Source: Bacteroidetes bacterium UBA1941
GTDB taxonomy: Bacteria > Bacteroidota > Bacteroidia > Chitinophagales > LD1
Direction: 5' to 3'
Length of the DNA: 64,000 nt
Assembly: GCA_002336805.1 (NCBI GenBank)
Contig: DDEZ01000011.1
Coordinates: forward strand, 558,001-622,000
Within the stretch, counting starts at the first letter, position 1. Each line of letters starts with the position of its first letter. Shown in pieces: positions 43,361-52,244 of this stretch. The notes below the pieces were generated by a model, which saw nothing but the letters and a program-made list of their open reading frames with translations, ran no database searches and had not been told where the DNA came from. The position numbers were made by a program, and so were the translations under genes.

Positions 43361-44725
43361 ATGTCTGCTACCGCCACACGCACTGCCCCACCCACCCCCA
43401 AGGAAAAACACTGGCTGCTAGGCCATGTCAATATGCTGCGCGATGATGCGATCGGTATGCTGCGCGGATTCATAGAGCAGTATGGGGGGATTTATAGTTT
43501 GTCTATCCCATTTCACCGCGGGGTAGTGGTGTCTGATCCCGCCTATGCACGCTATGTACTGCTGGATAATAATAAGAACTATACCAAGAGTATAGCCTAC
43601 GATACACTGAAGCCGCTGCTCGGTATGGGGCTGCTCACGAGTGAAGGCGACTTCTGGAAGCAGCAGCGCAAGCTGATACAGCCTGCCTTTCACAAGAAGA
43701 AGCTGGAGGAACTGACGGCCATGATGGTGGAGCGCGCAGAGCACTGGGTAGACAGGATAGATGCGCATGCGCAGCGGGGCGAAGCGTTTGATGTGCTACC
43801 GGAGATGACGGCCCTGACGCTGGATATCATTAGCAAGGCGATCTTTAGCAAAGGGGTAGAGGATAAGGCACAAGTAGTAGGTGAGCAGATCACATTGCTA
43901 AATGAATATACGATAGAGCGCCTGCACCAGCCCATCCGCATGCCGGCGTCTATCCCCACGCCATTCAACAGGAAAGCCCGCAAATCTATAGACCTGCTGG
44001 ATAGTGTGATCTACGCTATCATAGACGAGCGCCGCAGAGAGGGCGTATCAAAGGATGACCTGCTCTCTATGCTGATAGACGCGCAGGACGAGGAGACTGG
44101 TGTAGGGATGGATAATAAGCAACTGCGGGATGAGGTCATGACCATCTTCCTGGCGGGCAATGAGACCTCGTCTAATGCGCTCTCCTGGACGCTCTACCTG
44201 CTGTCTCAGCACCCAGAGGTGGAGGCCAAGATGGTAAAGGAGATAGATGAGAAGCTGGATAGCGGGCTGCAGATAGACTTCACTACGGTCAATGAATTTC
44301 AGTACGTAAAGCAGGTGATAGAGGAAAGTATGCGGGTACATCCACCTGTGTGGATGGTGGGCAGGCGTACGATAGAGGCCGATGAGATAGGAGGCCACTA
44401 TATAGCGCCGCAGACCAATGTGCTGGTACCTATCTTTTACTTTCACAATAGTACAAAATACTGGGAGCAGCCGGAGAGATTCATGCCGGAGCGCTTTGCC
44501 CCGGATAAGCGGAATGCTATAGACCGCTATGTGTACATGCCTTTTGGCGGTGGCCCGAGGTTCTGCATCGGCAATAACTTTGCTATGCTAGAGATGCAGA
44601 TCATTATCATCATCCTTTACCGCAAGTTCAGGTTCCGGCTGAAGGAAGGCTTTGAGGTAGTACAGGAGCCGCTGGTTACCCTGCGCCCGCGGGATGGTGT
44701 GCAGATGGTGGCGGAGCGCCGGTAA
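43361..44725 (+). CDS. Cytochrome P450
   Basis: 454 residues, a complete P450. The I-helix has AGNETSSNALSW (AGxET, about 264), the K-helix EESMRVHP (ExxR, about 322), and the haem loop FGGGPRFCIGNN with Cys402 as thiolate ligand. The N-terminus has no membrane anchor, as usual for soluble bacterial P450s. It needs an external ferredoxin and reductase, which are not in this window. The substrate is unknown; the sequence style is of the CYP102/CYP4-like class common in bacteria. Confidence 0.93.
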   Translation: MSATATRTAPPTPKEKHWLLGHVNMLRDDAIGMLRGFIEQYGGIYSLSIPFHRGVVVSDPAYARYVLLDNNKNYTKSIAYDTLKPLLGMGLLTSEGDFWKQQRKLIQPAFHKKKLEELTAMMVERAEHWVDRIDAHAQRGEAFDVLPEMTALTLDIISKAIFSKGVEDKAQVVGEQITLLNEYTIERLHQPIRMPASIPTPFNRKARKSIDLLDSVIYAIIDERRREGVSKDDLLSMLIDAQDEETGVGMDNKQLRDEVMTIFLAGNETSSNALSWTLYLLSQHPEVEAKMVKEIDEKLDSGLQIDFTTVNEFQYVKQVIEESMRVHPPVWMVGRRTIEADEIGGHYIAPQTNVLVPIFYFHNSTKYWEQPERFMPERFAPDKRNAIDRYVYMPFGGGPRFCIGNNFAMLEMQIIIIILYRKFRFRLKEGFEVVQEPLVTLRPRDGVQMVAERR

Positions 44726-44813
44726 ATATTCCTTTTCATTTTTGTCCCATCTGGTCCTCCTTGTTTGTTATAGGTATGTATTCGATATTCATTCACCATT
44801 AAAAACAAGAAGT

Positions 44814-45167
44814 ATGGAGCAGTACATTTTGATCTTCAGGCATCAGGATGGGAGCAAGGTAGCCAGCCCGGAGCAGATGCAGGTCTGGATGAAGCAGACC
44901 ATGGACTGGATAGGCGGCATAGCCGCGCAGAATAAGTTCGTGCAGGGCAATGGCCTACCCTTTGATGAGGCGCGTGTGGTAGGTCACGGCGGCGTAGTGA
45001 CCAATGGGCCCTTTGGCGATGTAAAAGAGACGCTGGGCGGCTACGTGATCGTGCGCGCAGCATCTGTAGATGAGGCGGTGGAGTTCGCCAAAGGTAGCCC
45101 CGTGCTGCAGGGCGAGGGCAATACGGTGGAGGTGCGCCGCATAGCCAGCGGCGATGGCGTGCATTGA
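44814..45167 (+). CDS. DGPF/YCII-related protein, copy 1
   Basis: 117 residues from ATG 44814; a longer reading to 44694 runs into the P450 gene. It has a YCII-like alpha/beta fold with the family motif VVTNGPFGDVKETLGGYVIV. The 'DGPF' element of these proteins is NGPF here. It is the first of two tandem copies directly before a sigma factor gene; DGPF proteins accompany ECF42 sigma factors in many genomes. Function of the protein is unknown. Confidence 0.88.
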   Translation: MEQYILIFRHQDGSKVASPEQMQVWMKQTMDWIGGIAAQNKFVQGNGLPFDEARVVGHGGVVTNGPFGDVKETLGGYVIVRAASVDEAVEFAKGSPVLQGEGNTVEVRRIASGDGVH

Positions 45168-45218
45168 GCCCGGACAGAGAGTGACTTACATTTTATCAAA
45201 CTATCAAACACTAAAAAA

Positions 45219-45563
45219 ATGAAAGAATACTTATTGCTATACAGAATGGATGTGAGCGCCGTACCTGACCGTAGCGAAGAGCAGGCCGCACAGACCCTGC
45301 AGCTATGGATGGACTGGATAGGAGGCATAGCTGCCAAGGGCCAGCTGGTAAGCCGCGGCAGCAGGCTGGAGGCTACCGGCAAGGTGGTACGCCCCGGCAA
45401 TGTGGTGACCAATGGACCATTCACAGATATAAAGGAGGTGCTGGGAGGATACTCTCTCATCAAAGCGAATAACTATGATGAGGCTGTGCAGCTGACCACA
45501 GGCTGCCCCGTATTTGCTATGGGCGGCAGTGTAGAGGTACGCGAGCAGGCTGTGATGCAGTAA
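45219..45563 (+). CDS. DGPF/YCII-related protein, copy 2
   Basis: 114 residues, paralogous to the preceding gene: MDWIGGIAAKGQLVSRGSRL and VVTNGPFTDIKEVLGGYSLI align with copy 1's MDWIGGIAAQNKFVQGNGL and VVTNGPFGDVKETLGGYVIV. The start codon is ATG 45219 behind an A-rich leader. It lies 33 bases before the sigma factor gene, so all three genes probably form one operon. Confidence 0.88.
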   Translation: MKEYLLLYRMDVSAVPDRSEEQAAQTLQLWMDWIGGIAAKGQLVSRGSRLEATGKVVRPGNVVTNGPFTDIKEVLGGYSLIKANNYDEAVQLTTGCPVFAMGGSVEVREQAVMQ

Positions 45564-45575
45564 AATAAATAAGGG

Positions 45576-45593
45576 GGCAGCGCCGGAGCTGCC
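45576..45593 (+). promoter_or_regulatory. Hairpin directly before the sigma factor start codon
   Basis: GGCAGC (45576-45581) pairs with GCTGCC (45588-45593) around a 6-base loop; the stem ends three bases before ATG 45597. It could hold back translation initiation of the sigma factor, but no experiment or conservation is available. Confidence 0.35.
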
Positions 45594-45596
45594 TCT

Positions 45597-46835
45597 ATGT
45601 ATATGGATCAGTCAGCGCTCATACCACATTTATTCCGTACGGAGTTTGGCCGTATCACGTCGGTATTGGCGCGCCGCTTTGGTATAGCTCATATAGCAGT
45701 GGCAGAGGATATAGCCGGTGAGACCTTTCTCGCTGCTATGGAGACCTGGCCCTACAAGGGCATACCTGATAATCCCACCGGCTGGCTATATACCGTAGCA
45801 GCCAATAAGGCAAAGAACTACCTGGCCAGGGATAATAATTTTCAGAAGAAAATAGCGCCCGACCTCAAGCGCGGAGAAGCCACTAGTCATGGCCACGATA
45901 TAGACCTCTCTTCCGGCAATATCAAAGACAGCCAGCTGCGTATGCTCTTTGCTGTATGCCATCCTGCCATACCACAGGAGGCGCAGATAGGTATGGCGCT
46001 ACGCGTACTATGCGGCCTGGGCATAGAGGAGATAGCCCATGCGCTGCTGTCCAATAAGGAAACGATCAATAAACGCCTGCACCGGGCCAAGGAGAAACTG
46101 CGGGAGGAGGGCATAGCCATAGACCTGCCACCTGTGGCTGAGATAGAGGAGCGCCTGGATACGGTGCTGACCACGCTCTACCTCCTCTTCAATGAAGGAT
46201 ACTACTCTGAGACCCATGATGAGATGATCCGTGAGGAGCTGTGCCGCGAGGCTATCAGGCTGGCTACGCTGCTCACCGATAATGCGCAGACCGATGTGCC
46301 TGCTGTCAATGCCCTGCTCGCGCTCATGTGTTTTCATGCATCGAGATTTGCTGCGCGGAGGGATAGCGAGGGGGAGATGGTGCTATATGCCGATCAGGAT
46401 GAGAGACTGTGGGACCGGCAGCTAATAGCCCGCGGTGTGGAGTATATGAATAAAGCCTCACAGGGCGACCGCCTGACACGCTATCATGTGGAGGCGGGTA
46501 TAGCCTACTGGCATACCATCAAAGAAGACAGGCCGGAGAAGTGGGAAAATATACTGCAGCTGTACAATGTACTCCTGCAGCTACAATACTCCCCGATAGC
46601 CGCGCTCAACAGGACCTATGCACTGGCCAAAGCCAGGAATAAGCAAGATGCAATAGCAGAGGCAGAAAAGCTGCAGCTGGTCAATAATCCATACTACTAC
46701 ACACTACTAGGAGAGCTATATACAGGGATAGATAATGGAAAGGCGAAGGATAACCTGACACGCGCCCTGGCACTGGCAGCTACCCACACAGATCGCCACA
46801 CCATAGAGCGGAAACTATCCGCCCTGGATCAATAA
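45597..46835 (+). CDS. ECF42-type RNA polymerase sigma factor with C-terminal extension
   Basis: 412 residues, twice the length of ordinary ECF factors. Sigma region 2 (about 10-75: DIAGETFLAAMETWPYKGIPDNPTGWLYTVA) and region 4 (about 115-180: ALRVLCGLGIEEIAHALLSNKETINKRLHRAKEKL) are followed by a helical, TPR-like extension of about 220 residues with DUF6596 features (LTTLYLLFNEGYYS). ECF42 factors work without an anti-sigma factor and sit next to DGPF genes, as here. Its stop overlaps the convergent M23 gene by 7 bases. ATG 45603 is an alternative start. Confidence 0.9.
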   Translation: MYMDQSALIPHLFRTEFGRITSVLARRFGIAHIAVAEDIAGETFLAAMETWPYKGIPDNPTGWLYTVAANKAKNYLARDNNFQKKIAPDLKRGEATSHGHDIDLSSGNIKDSQLRMLFAVCHPAIPQEAQIGMALRVLCGLGIEEIAHALLSNKETINKRLHRAKEKLREEGIAIDLPPVAEIEERLDTVLTTLYLLFNEGYYSETHDEMIREELCREAIRLATLLTDNAQTDVPAVNALLALMCFHASRFAARRDSEGEMVLYADQDERLWDRQLIARGVEYMNKASQGDRLTRYHVEAGIAYWHTIKEDRPEKWENILQLYNVLLQLQYSPIAALNRTYALAKARNKQDAIAEAEKLQLVNNPYYYTLLGELYTGIDNGKAKDNLTRALALAATHTDRHTIERKLSALDQ

Positions 46836-48247
46836 GAAACTTTGCGGATCTTTTGAGTGGTCACGGTACCATTGCCCTCCAGTGTCAGCATGTATATACC
46901 ATCCGGCAGAGATGCGACGGAGAGTTCCTTTTGGCTTTCACCACCCTCTACATGCATATCATCTGAGAGCATATCCTGACCCAGCATATTGCGCAGCGTG
47001 ACCGTGTACTGGCCGGGCGTAAGGCCAGCGCCGGAGATGGTGAGTTTGCCGCTGGTAGGATTGGGGTAGATGGTGGCCTGCTGTATGCCGGCTACGTCTG
47101 CTACGCCTGTGGCAGATGAGGCCACACGGCATTGCGCAGTGGTGATATCAAAGGTGCTGATGGAGGTTGTATTATTATAAGTGGCCTCTAGTGTGTAGGT
47201 GCCCTGTACAGATGGCAGGCGCTGCTGCCAGCCGTATATAGACGCCAGCTGTGTCTGGGCAGAGGTGAGCGGCCAGCTCAGTACTGCACGGCCTGTAGAG
47301 TCTTTGATCTTGATATTGACCACCATGCCCTGAGTCTCATCTCTGAGGAATACATATATACGCGCATCAGAGCCCGGCTGCAGGCATGGACTTTCGTTTG
47401 GTGTCTCAGTGGCGGGGCAGGAGGTGAGTAGCGGATCTGTAGCACCTATCTGGGCGCGCAGGATAGAGGGCTCGGTATATGTTTTTTGCGCAGCCCACCA
47501 CGAGATGCCGTTCAGCGTATTGCAGCCTCCGGCAAAGGGATCTTTGTACGCCGCAGCGGAGTTGGCCGTACGCACCTCAAAATGCAGGTGAGGACCATTG
47601 GCATCTCCGGAACTGCCTACTATGCCCAGGTACTCTCCGGCAGCCACTGCATCGCCGATATTCTTTGACGTCAGCGAGTTCTTCTTCATGTGAAAATAAT
47701 TGGCAAAGGTACCGTCGGCATGCTCTATCACTACATAGTTGGCCTGAGCAGAGGAGTGCACACAGTTCTTGTCAAACTCGCCATCATGTTTATCTACTAT
47801 GATACCTGCGGCGGCGGCTATGACCTCTACCTGGTTGTGATCCATCTTGTAGAATGGATAGGGATAGGTACAGATATCAGTGCCGCGGTGCGTATCATAG
47901 GTGTTAGTCCCGCAGTTCCAGTCCTTGTAGCTGCCAGCCGACTGATCCTGGTCTACATAGGCAGATATGATATAGTAGCTATTGTCATTTAGTCCGTTTG
48001 CCATGCGCAGGGGCCAGCTGAGTGGTACAGAGGTACTACGCTGGCTGCCCAGATGATCCAGGCCGAGCATATGCACATTGGTAGAGCAGCGCTGCTCTAT
48101 GACCTGGTACATGGCATCACTGATGCAGGGCTGCGTGGCGCCCGGCAGCGGGTCTGCGTGGCTGGTGATGAGAGTCGGCTGCGAAAAGCCTTGTACTGCT
48201 ATGACACATAGTAGTGCCGCACAGATAGCCTGGGGTACTATCTTCAT
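46829..48247 (-). CDS. Secreted M23 metallopeptidase with T9SS type A sorting domain
   Basis: 472 residues from ATG 48247 (a longer reading begins 48307 but lacks the signal peptide). Signal peptide MKIVPQAICAALLCVIAVQG. The peptidase domain has metal ligands H120 and D124 in THRGTDIC, H186 in YFHMKK and H220-L-H222 in GPHLHFEV. A beta-rich middle follows, and the type A sorting domain covers the last about 75 residues (ATIYPNPTSGKLTISGAGL). M23 enzymes cut peptidoglycan cross-bridges. Being exported through T9SS suggests it acts on other cells or debris rather than on the cell's own wall. Confidence 0.92.
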   Translation of the reverse strand: MKIVPQAICAALLCVIAVQGFSQPTLITSHADPLPGATQPCISDAMYQVIEQRCSTNVHMLGLDHLGSQRSTSVPLSWPLRMANGLNDNSYYIISAYVDQDQSAGSYKDWNCGTNTYDTHRGTDICTYPYPFYKMDHNQVEVIAAAAGIIVDKHDGEFDKNCVHSSAQANYVVIEHADGTFANYFHMKKNSLTSKNIGDAVAAGEYLGIVGSSGDANGPHLHFEVRTANSAAAYKDPFAGGCNTLNGISWWAAQKTYTEPSILRAQIGATDPLLTSCPATETPNESPCLQPGSDARIYVFLRDETQGMVVNIKIKDSTGRAVLSWPLTSAQTQLASIYGWQQRLPSVQGTYTLEATYNNTTSISTFDITTAQCRVASSATGVADVAGIQQATIYPNPTSGKLTISGAGLTPGQYTVTLRNMLGQDMLSDDMHVEGGESQKELSVASLPDGIYMLTLEGNGTVTTQKIRKVSY

Positions 48248-48334
48248 ACTTAGGGGTGTTTTGATAAGGCCGGTACAAGAGCCGTAGTGAGGTATACGGC
48301 TAAACATGATTTTTGTTTTCTGTATATTGATCCT

Positions 48335-48871
48335 ATGGATATCACAGGGAGGCTATATCATGTGAGCGAAGAGCCGGACATACTACTCTTTGAGCCACGG
48401 ACCAGCCCGCAGCGGTATGAGCAAGTAGGCGGGGACGTTGTCTTTGCCATCAGTGAGGAGATGCTGCATCTCTATCTGACACCCAGAGACTGCCCGCGGG
48501 TGTGCTATATGGCGGGCCCGGATACGACTGAGGCAGACAAAGCAAAGTATCTCGGTGATGCAGACCGGATCATGGCGCTGGAGCCGGGCTGGCGGCCAGC
48601 ACTGCGAGATACGAGACTCTACTGCTATGAGCTACCCACAGATCCCTTTGAGCTGCTGGATGCTAATGCCGGCTATTATATTTCCTATGAGTCAGTAAAG
48701 CCGGTGGCAGTCACAGCGGTGGCTGATCTGCAGCTAGCTCTGGTGCATCGTGGAGTGGGGCTGGTATATGTGGCAGATCTATGGCAGCTGGCCAGGGATA
48801 TTAGTGCGTCTACACTCCGTTTCTCATGTATCAGAATGCGCAATGCGCATGGTAGCGGTGGTATTCTTTAG
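48335..48871 (+). CDS. DUF6886-like protein
   Basis: 178 residues from ATG 48335. It opens MDITGRLYHVSEEPDILLFEPR, the pattern of DUF6886 (LYHxSExPxIxxFxPR), continues with VFAISEEMLHLYLTPRDCPRVCY and ends with strands and a helix. A longer reading from 48287 is unlikely. Cytoplasmic, function unknown; the fold may be related to ADP-ribosyl or nucleotide-binding domains, but no motif proves it. Confidence 0.65.
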   Translation: MDITGRLYHVSEEPDILLFEPRTSPQRYEQVGGDVVFAISEEMLHLYLTPRDCPRVCYMAGPDTTEADKAKYLGDADRIMALEPGWRPALRDTRLYCYELPTDPFELLDANAGYYISYESVKPVAVTAVADLQLALVHRGVGLVYVADLWQLARDISASTLRFSCIRMRNAHGSGGIL

Positions 48872-48970
48872 TATAGCGACTTTTGATAGGTATGTGGCTG
48901 ATATGTAGTGAGTTTGTTGGCGGAGGTTGGGGGGGCATATGGGATTTATTGTCCTTTTTTATAAAAATAG

Positions 48971-49001
48971 TTGTTTAAACATGTAATTGTATTTACCTTT
49001 G
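48971..49001 (+). promoter_or_regulatory. Bacteroidota-type promoter of the YceI gene
   Basis: TTG (48971-48973), a 20-base spacer and TACCTTTG (48994-49001) match TTTG-N19-21-TAnnTTTG apart from the first base of the -33 element. The -7 box lies 45 bases before ATG 49047, and no Shine-Dalgarno sequence is present in the A-rich leader. Confidence 0.75.
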
Positions 49002-49046
49002 CTGTCGCAAACGAATAATTAAACTAAAATCTAAAACACAAACATC

Positions 49047-49574
49047 ATGGCAAAGTGGACAATAGACCCTACACACTCCGAGGTACTTTTCAAGGTAAAA
49101 CATCTCGTGATCAGTAATGTGACCGGCTCATTCAATGTATTTGAAGGTGCAGCTGAGACCAGCTTAGACGATTTCAGCGATGCTAAGATCACCTTCTCTG
49201 CAAATGTAGATAGCATAGATACCAATCAGGCCCAGCGCGATGCCCACCTGAAGTCGGCAGACTTTTTTGACGTGGCCAATTTTCCAAAGCTGGAGTTTAC
49301 CTCTACTTCTTTCTCTAAGAAAGGTGACAGGGAGTATATACTGAAGGGCGACCTGACGCTGCACGGCGTGACCAAGCCGGTAGAACTGGCCGTAGAATAC
49401 GGCGGTACAGCCAAAGACCCATATGGCCAGACCAAGGCAGGATTTGAAGTGACAGGCAAACTGAACCGCAGCGAGTACGGCCTGACATGGAATGCTGCCA
49501 CTGAGACCGGCGGCCTGGTAGTATCAGACGAGGTGAAACTCCTCGCTACAGTGCAAGTGATCAAGCAAGCATAA
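49047..49574 (+). CDS. yceI: YceI family protein
   Basis: 175 residues, the complete YceI lipocalin-like fold: MAKWTIDPTHSEVLFKVKHL opens the domain, VDSIDTNQAQRDAHLKSADFFD is the central block, and LNRSEYGLTWN precedes the last strands. YceI proteins bind isoprenoid or amide-like lipids; many are periplasmic, but here there is no signal peptide, so this copy is cytoplasmic. It has its own promoter and terminator. Confidence 0.93.
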   Translation: MAKWTIDPTHSEVLFKVKHLVISNVTGSFNVFEGAAETSLDDFSDAKITFSANVDSIDTNQAQRDAHLKSADFFDVANFPKLEFTSTSFSKKGDREYILKGDLTLHGVTKPVELAVEYGGTAKDPYGQTKAGFEVTGKLNRSEYGLTWNAATETGGLVVSDEVKLLATVQVIKQA

Positions 49575-49601
49575 ACTAGTTAAGTAGAATTGGGTTTGAG
49601 G

Positions 49602-49633
49602 CGCAGTCCCTGCATAGGGGATTGCGTTTTTTT
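49602..49633 (+). terminator. Intrinsic terminator after YceI
   Basis: CGCAGTCCC (49602-49610) pairs with GGGATTGCG (49618-49626; one G-U pair) around a 7-base loop, followed by seven T. Confidence 0.88.
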
Positions 49634-49710
49634 ATTTGTGGTAGCCAGGGTTTCTTTACTATCTTCCGCTACAGGTGTACGTGGCAGGAGATTTGGAGTA
49701 AATGAAATGA

Positions 49711-51060
49711 ATGCAGCAAAGTAAACTACCTCTCAGGATATTGATCATCTATGGCCTTGGCTGTTTCGGATGGAGCATAGGGCTCAATATCATATCTGTG
49801 CTGCTCAACTATATCTACCTGCCGCCGTCAAACTCTGGCATGCATGACCTGATCCCCGGTACGGTTTGGTTTGGCTTTGTGAATATCATCTCTGTCATCC
49901 TGCTCACAGGGCGAGGGCTGGATGCGGTGCTGGACCCACTGATAGCCAACCTCAGTGACAAAAGTAAAAGTAAACTGGGCAGGCGTATTCCTTTTATGCG
50001 CTGGGCTTTTGTGCCACTTAGCATTTTCTGTGCTCTGGTATTCATACCGCTCTATCATCATGAGCATCCGGTCAATGTGTGGTGGCTGGCCGGTACGCAG
50101 ATGCTGTTCTACTTTTTCTTTGGGCTCTATACTATACCGTATAATGCACTGCTGGCTGATCTGGGCCACGACGCAAGGTCTAAGGTAGATCTCTCTACCG
50201 CCCAGTCAGTCGGGTTTATGGCCGGTGCGATGATCAGTGCGTCATCTACCGCAGTAGTGCGGCTCATACTCTACATGGGTATCACGTCAGACAGGCTCAC
50301 GGCCTATCAGTATGCTATCATCGGGCTCAATGTGATAGCGGCTATTTGCCTGGCAGTACCGGCATTTGGCATCAAAGAGAGGCAGTTTCACAGCCGTCAG
50401 CATACTACGGGCAGTGCATGGCGCTCTCTGACCACTGCGCTGCGCAATCCTAACTTCCGCATTTTTGCCATGGCAGATGCGAGTTACTTTATGGCTATCG
50501 CTATCATCAGTACCGGGCTGCTGTACTACATAAAAGCTATGCTGCGGCTAGATGAGAGCCTGGGTACGGGCTTTATGCTGGCCATGGTGGTGATCACGAT
50601 GCTGTTTTATGGAGTAGTGAATAGGATAGGTACGCGCTACAGCCGCAAGACGATGATGATCGCCTCATTTGCTGTGGCTGCTGTGGTCTTTGGGGAAATA
50701 TTTTTCCTGGGACATGTACCTTTTCACCCTATACTACAGGCATCGGTACTGGTCGTATCATTTGGGATACCTAATGCATTTCTACAAATACTGCCTAACA
50801 CGGTAGTAGCCGACATAGCCCATGAAGCGCGGGACCGCGCAGGGTCAAATGAGGAGGCCATGTTTTTTGGCATGAGGGCATTCTTTCAGAAGATCGGGCA
50901 GACAGCAGGTATCACAGTTTTCGCCATGCTCATCACACTGGGTAAGGATCCCGGCCACGATATGGGCCTGCGTATGAGCGGTGTGGTAGGTGCAGTACTC
51001 TGCGCCTTTGCCGCTGTGGTGTATATATTCTACAAAGAGCCTGTGGCCAGGCACAGGTAG
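49711..51060 (+). CDS. GPH-type (MFS_2) sugar:cation symporter
   Basis: 449 residues with about 12 membrane helices. MFS_2/GPH features are DAVLDPLIANLSDKSKSKLGRRIPFM after helix 2 (D and R in loop 2-3), YTIPYNALLADLGHDARSKVD between helices 4 and 5, and the later NTVVADIAHEARDRAGSNEEAMFFG. Relatives carry melibiose, xylosides or glucuronides with sodium or protons. The exact sugar is not visible; an alpha-galactosidase gene lies 30 kb away and is not linked. Confidence 0.85.
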   Translation: MQQSKLPLRILIIYGLGCFGWSIGLNIISVLLNYIYLPPSNSGMHDLIPGTVWFGFVNIISVILLTGRGLDAVLDPLIANLSDKSKSKLGRRIPFMRWAFVPLSIFCALVFIPLYHHEHPVNVWWLAGTQMLFYFFFGLYTIPYNALLADLGHDARSKVDLSTAQSVGFMAGAMISASSTAVVRLILYMGITSDRLTAYQYAIIGLNVIAAICLAVPAFGIKERQFHSRQHTTGSAWRSLTTALRNPNFRIFAMADASYFMAIAIISTGLLYYIKAMLRLDESLGTGFMLAMVVITMLFYGVVNRIGTRYSRKTMMIASFAVAAVVFGEIFFLGHVPFHPILQASVLVVSFGIPNAFLQILPNTVVADIAHEARDRAGSNEEAMFFGMRAFFQKIGQTAGITVFAMLITLGKDPGHDMGLRMSGVVGAVLCAFAAVVYIFYKEPVARHR

Positions 51061-51063
51061 GTT

Positions 51064-51210
51064 TTATTTCTTGGTGCCGCTACCGTCGTTTGGCTTTGGT
51101 GCAGGAGATGGATTCTGGCCTTTCAGCGCAGACTCTTCTTCATATACGGGATATCCAAACGGGTCCATCAGATCCAGATTGCGTACTTTTTTTAGCGTAT
51201 TCATATTCAT
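51064..51210 (-). CDS. Small protein, 48 residues, unknown
   Basis: Read on the minus strand from ATG 51210 to TAA 51064. It starts MNMNTLKKVRNLDLMDPFGY and ends in an extended, Pro/Lys/Gly-rich tail (PSPAPKPNDGSGTKK) with an acidic patch (EEES) in the middle. It lies 36 bases downstream of the 102-residue gene on the same strand, so they may be an operon. It has no Cys, no signal and no recognised family. The clean start, sensible codon use and position make it a plausible small gene, but this is not proven. Confidence 0.45.
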   Translation of the reverse strand: MNMNTLKKVRNLDLMDPFGYPVYEEESALKGQNPSPAPKPNDGSGTKK

Positions 51211-51245
51211 TATTTTATTGGGGAATTATTCAAAGGCTGTGCCAT

Positions 51246-51554
51246 TCAGCAGTTAAAGACTTCTTCAGCGGTCTTGATACGTATCACCAGCCCAGGTATA
51301 CCACGGGATAGCTCATCTATCACGTCTCCGTCTATAAAGACGTGACAACGCTGCTGCATCTGATAGCACTCAAAGTAGTAGTCCAGCGCATCAAACTGGC
51401 TGATAAAGGGCACCAGTTCCCAGTAGATATAGTTATCCTCACCGGAGTTGGGCATCCACTCCTCGCGGGTGCAAAAATACTTGTAGCCCATAGCCTCAAG
51501 CACAGTCAGCGTCGTATCATCAAATATCAAGTCCATAGCCGAATATTTACTCAT
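51246..51554 (-). CDS. Small hypothetical protein
   Basis: 102 residues from ATG 51554 (ATG 51599 gives a longer form). Acidic and aromatic-rich (TREEWMPNSGEDNYIYWELVPF, then FDALDYYFECYQM), with a C-terminal strand-helix and final Cys. No signal or membrane helix. I do not recognise the family. It appears to lead a two-gene unit with the 48-residue ORF. Confidence 0.55.
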   Translation of the reverse strand: MSKYSAMDLIFDDTTLTVLEAMGYKYFCTREEWMPNSGEDNYIYWELVPFISQFDALDYYFECYQMQQRCHVFIDGDVIDELSRGIPGLVIRIKTAEEVFNC

Positions 51555-51712
51555 GTCAGTCAAATCACAAACTGTACCATATAGATTTATCATATACATC
51601 TTCCCGATGCGAAAACAATTGCACGGCAGACAGACAAGGAGAATATTGTATCAGCCTCAATACGGCACGATTTTTTAGCGATAACCTTTCGGTAACCCAA
51701 AACACACCCAAT

Positions 51713-52174
51713 ATGACAAACACCCGTGAAGTGCGCGAGGTCACTATTACCCGCGATTTTCAAGTCTCACCCCAGATCGTTTTTGAGGACTGGATCTATG
51801 CTAATAAATTCTGCCGCTGGTGGGGTCCAAAGAACTTTAAGACCTCTGACTGCAAGATACATGCAGAAGAGGGGGGAGCCATGCATGTCTATATGGAGGC
51901 ACCGGATGGTAGCAGCCATGAGGTGCGCGGCCTCTACCACGAGGTCAGTGAGCCCGAGCGCATTGTCCTCACTACATATGACCTCGATGCAGAGGGCCAA
52001 CCGCTGCTCGAAGTACTGCACACGGTGACCTTCACGGGGCACAGTGAGCACACACATCTAAGTATCACCGCTCAGGTGATCCATGCAAAGCCTGAAGGCG
52101 TCAAATATATGGCTACTCTGGAGCAAGGCTGGGAAGAAAGCCTGGATAAGCTGGAGCAAATGACCCAGCGATAG
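51713..52174 (+). CDS. SRPBCC / AHSA1 family protein
   Basis: 153 residues, the START-like helix-grip fold: ITRDFQVSPQIVFEDWIYANKFCRWWGP opens the domain, and DGSSHEVRGLYHEVSEPERIVLT is the conserved middle. The late EGVKYMATLEQGWEESLDKLEQM helix closes the cavity. Such proteins bind hydrophobic ligands; the name AHSA1 refers to fold only. Its stop codon runs into a 21-bp bidirectional terminator. Confidence 0.9.
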   Translation: MTNTREVREVTITRDFQVSPQIVFEDWIYANKFCRWWGPKNFKTSDCKIHAEEGGAMHVYMEAPDGSSHEVRGLYHEVSEPERIVLTTYDLDAEGQPLLEVLHTVTFTGHSEHTHLSITAQVIHAKPEGVKYMATLEQGWEESLDKLEQMTQR

Positions 52175-52184
52175 AAGATCAAAA

Positions 52185-52240
52185 AGACATTAATAAAAAG
52201 CGCAGCCATCATCCGATTACTGCGCTTTTTATTAATGTCT
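52185..52240. terminator. Bidirectional terminator with a 21-bp perfect stem
   Basis: The arm at 52185-52205 (starting AGACATTAAT, ending AGCGCAG) is the exact reverse complement of 52220-52240, with a 14-base loop. The A5/T5 runs inside the stem give a T-rich end on both strands, so it can stop both the AHSA1 gene and the convergent BrkB gene, whose stop lies 4 bases beyond. Confidence 0.93.
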
Positions 52241-52244
52241 ATGT

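Noticed and set aside
18930..51060. Alpha-galactosidase and GPH transporter as parts of one utilisation locus
   Set aside because: They are about 30 kb apart with no SusC/SusD genes or shared regulator between them.
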